From DASUFH01 sp036274645 (lineage in GTDB: Bacteria > Acidobacteriota > Terriglobia > 20CM-2-55-15): 7,340 nucleotides of DNA. The number at the start of each line of letters is the position of its first letter. Within the stretch, counting starts at the first letter, position 1. The position numbers and the translations under genes are program-made. The DNA is taken from NCBI GenBank assembly GCA_036274645.1, contig DASUFH010000488.1, positions 1 through 7,340 on the forward strand, read 5' to 3'. The notes beneath the pieces are model-generated. The model was not told where the DNA came from. It worked only from the letters and a program-made list of their open reading frames with translations, and did no database searches. Positions 5,521-7,340 of this stretch are shown piece by piece.

Positions 5521-7340
5521 ATGGTTTCGCCCGGCGCGCTCATGGACAAGCTTCGCGACCTGCGGCTGTCGTCGACGGAGGAGGCGGGCGTTGCGCTGGT
5601 GGACAGTCTTTCCGGAGGTCGTCTCAGTCCCGAACAGTTTCGGGCCAATCCGGATGTTCTCTACCATCACCCCTACCAGGAATCGCGCTATCTCGTTCAG
5701 GTGGCCTCGCGAGCGCTCCAGGGGGCCTACGACAGCGTCGACGACATCATCGGCGCCATCGAGGCGCTGGAAGACCGCCGTCCACCCCTCGTCGAGCCGA
5801 GACGCCGTCCGGCCGCAGACTCGACGGAACGGATCGTTATTCCCGAAGCCCGGGTTCTGGCTCTCGAACCTTCGAAATCAGCCGCAGGCGGGGACTCCGT
5901 CATCGAGGCGCTCGTGACGTCGGGGCCGCTCTGTGGCGAAGAAGTCCGTATCACGCTCTCATCAAAGGTGAACCGTACGGCGTTTGCGATCGTCTCCAGG
6001 CTCTGGGTCCACGCCGCCATCGCAGCCTACAACCTCGTCAGGTCCAGCGGACCACGCCAGTTTGAAGCCTGCGTGGAGACGTTCATCGTGATCGAGCCAA
6101 TGCGCCAGATTAACGCCACCAACGTGGCGCGCAGCCTCCGCTGCGCCAAACCGCAGATCGATCAGATCCGCCGCGGCAAGGGAGATGTCACCGTCCATAC
6201 GCTGAAGGGGATGTTGATCCACGGTTTGTTCGACCGGCTGCTGGAAGGCGCCGTGGACGTGGAGAAGGCATACGCCGCCGAGATTTCCCGGTCGCTGATC
6301 GCGCTGGCTTCCGTCACCGACGCATTCTTCAACGAGGACGCGTTTCGCGCCGACGTTTTCCGGCACGCCGCGGCGCTCGCGCGCTTTATCGACGCCAATC
6401 CGGGCCTGCGTGAACACACCCGGCTGGAGTTAAAGCGTTATTCCGCGACGCTGGGAGTGCAGGGCCGTATCGACGCCCTCTTCCAGGATGGAAACAAGCT
6501 GGAAATCCTCGAGTTGAAAACCGGCGCGCAGATCCGCCCGGAAGATCACGCGCAGCTGTTCATCTACCGGCTCCTGGTTTCCGACTACATTCGCCGGCGC
6601 GACCGTGCCGGCGCCGCCGAGACCACGATTACCGCCCGCCTCCTGTCGTCGACGGACGGCTCCTTTGCGCCGCTCCAGATCCAGACCGACTTTCTGAACG
6701 TGCTCGAGGCGCGCAATACACTCGTTGCCGCGCACTATGCCCTGGGCGCCGCGCAACCGCATTTTCCGTTTCGGTATGAAGGCTTCGACCGCGAAATCTG
6801 CGGCTCATGCGTGTCCTGGACCCGCAACCGCTGCGCGCAGAACTCAACCCTGTTCGGCGATCGGCCGGACTCCGTCGAAACTCCCGATCTGGCTTATTTT
6901 CGGCGTTTCACCCGGCTGGTGGAACGCGAACGATGGTCCTCGGATGAAGACGTCATCAATCTGCTTGACGACAGCGCAACGCCGGACCGCATCCGGCGTT
7001 TTCGGGCCATTGCGGGCGCGCGCATCATCGGGGCGTCGGATCCGTTCACGTTTGAATTCGACAGCAACACGTCCGATATCGAGGTGGGAGACGCGGTTCT
7101 CGTCCACGCGGGAAACATTTCGAGCACGGACGCGTTCCATGGTTATGTCCGGGCGATTGAACCGCAGCGCCTTCGCGTCTTTATTCCCGTGAAGAATCTG
7201 GGACCGGACACGTTTCAGGATCGAACATGGACGATCGATCGTCTGCCATCCGACGTCACCGCGGAAACGAGTCACACGGCGCTCTACGACTTTCTGGTTG
7301 CGCCGATGGACGTGAGAAAGCGGGTCATTCTCGGCGATCG
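5521..7340 (+). CDS. Dna2-like protein, N-terminal part: Cas4/RecB-type PD-(D/E)XK nuclease with Fe-S cysteines; 3' partial
   Basis: The frame is open from ATG 5521 (in-frame TAG at 5509) to the window end, 606 complete codons without a stop. Residues 1-85 are predicted helical and unassigned, followed by a Pro/Arg-rich linker (86-105). From about 180 it follows the Dna2/Cas4 order: FIVIEPMRQINATNVARSLRC with C208, then GMLIHGLFDRL with H234, then the nuclease core GRIDAL (D318), LEILELKTG (E331, K333) and HAQLFIY (Q345). Three more cysteines, C427-x2-C430-x7-C438, would complete a 4Fe-4S site with C208. D318, E331 and K333 are the expected metal-dependent DNA-cleaving residues, so the nuclease should be active. 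Residues 515-575 (DIEVGDAVLV... RLRVFIPVKNL) look like a beta-rich domain. The sequence ends at R-V-I-L-G-D, where an SF1 helicase domain would be expected; that domain is inferred, not seen. The protein probably cleaves single-stranded DNA in repair or defence. The ribosome binding site is weak, and ATG 5542 is an alternative start. Confidence 0.85.
   Translation, partial: MVSPGALMDKLRDLRLSSTEEAGVALVDSLSGGRLSPEQFRANPDVLYHHPYQESRYLVQVASRALQGAYDSVDDIIGAIEALEDRRPPLVEPRRRPAADSTERIVIPEARVLALEPSKSAAGGDSVIEALVTSGPLCGEEVRITLSSKVNRTAFAIVSRLWVHAAIAAYNLVRSSGPRQFEACVETFIVIEPMRQINATNVARSLRCAKPQIDQIRRGKGDVTVHTLKGMLIHGLFDRLLEGAVDVEKAYAAEISRSLIALASVTDAFFNEDAFRADVFRHAAALARFIDANPGLREHTRLELKRYSATLGVQGRIDALFQDGNKLEILELKTGAQIRPEDHAQLFIYRLLVSDYIRRRDRAGAAETTITARLLSSTDGSFAPLQIQTDFLNVLEARNTLVAAHYALGAAQPHFPFRYEGFDREICGSCVSWTRNRCAQNSTLFGDRPDSVETPDLAYFRRFTRLVERERWSSDEDVINLLDDSATPDRIRRFRAIAGARIIGASDPFTFEFDSNTSDIEVGDAVLVHAGNISSTDAFHGYVRAIEPQRLRVFIPVKNLGPDTFQDRTWTIDRLPSDVTAETSHTALYDFLVAPMDVRKRVILGD

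Noticed and set aside
5505..6065. Plus-strand frames overlapping the start of the Dna2-like gene
   Set aside because: They are Arg/Ser/Pro-rich frame shadows; the frame from 5521 stays open for over 1.8 kb and carries the nuclease and cysteine motifs.
5521..7340. Cas4 of a CRISPR-Cas locus
   Set aside because: The protein is far larger than Cas4, has further domains on both sides, and no cas genes or CRISPR array are present in the window.

Overview
The window is GC-rich bacterial chromosomal sequence (clearly above 50% G+C by eye) with six protein-coding genes on both strands. No tRNA, rRNA, CRISPR array, transposase or phage gene was seen. A periplasmic-type M23 peptidase, a secreted YHS protein and an ABC permease fit an ordinary diderm bacterium. 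The genes and the REP-type palindrome do not allow a phylum call.

Layout from left to right: (1) the C-terminal half of an iron/thiamine-type ABC transporter permease (+), cut by the left edge; (2) a membrane fatty-acid desaturase of the front-end/linoleoyl-CoA type (+) with its own ribosome binding site; (3) a small secreted YHS-domain protein (-), convergent with the desaturase; (4) an M23 metallopeptidase with an OapA/MepM-like N-terminal region (+), divergent from the YHS gene; (5) a putative SAM-dependent methyltransferase (-), convergent with the peptidase; (6) a 100-bp REPIN-like double palindrome in the divergent intergenic region; and (7) the first 606 codons of a large Dna2-like protein (+), cut by the right edge just where an SF1 helicase domain would be expected.

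The genes do not form one operon: strands alternate, and every gene has its own upstream gap. The desaturase (membrane lipid) and the M23 peptidase (peptidoglycan) both act on the cell envelope, but nothing shows that they work together. The most interesting item is the Dna2-like gene. It combines a RecB/Cas4-type PD-(D/E)XK nuclease core, four cysteines arranged like the Fe-S nuclease of Dna2, and an additional N-terminal region with no recognised domain. Whether it is a repair enzyme or part of a defence locus depends on sequence beyond the window.
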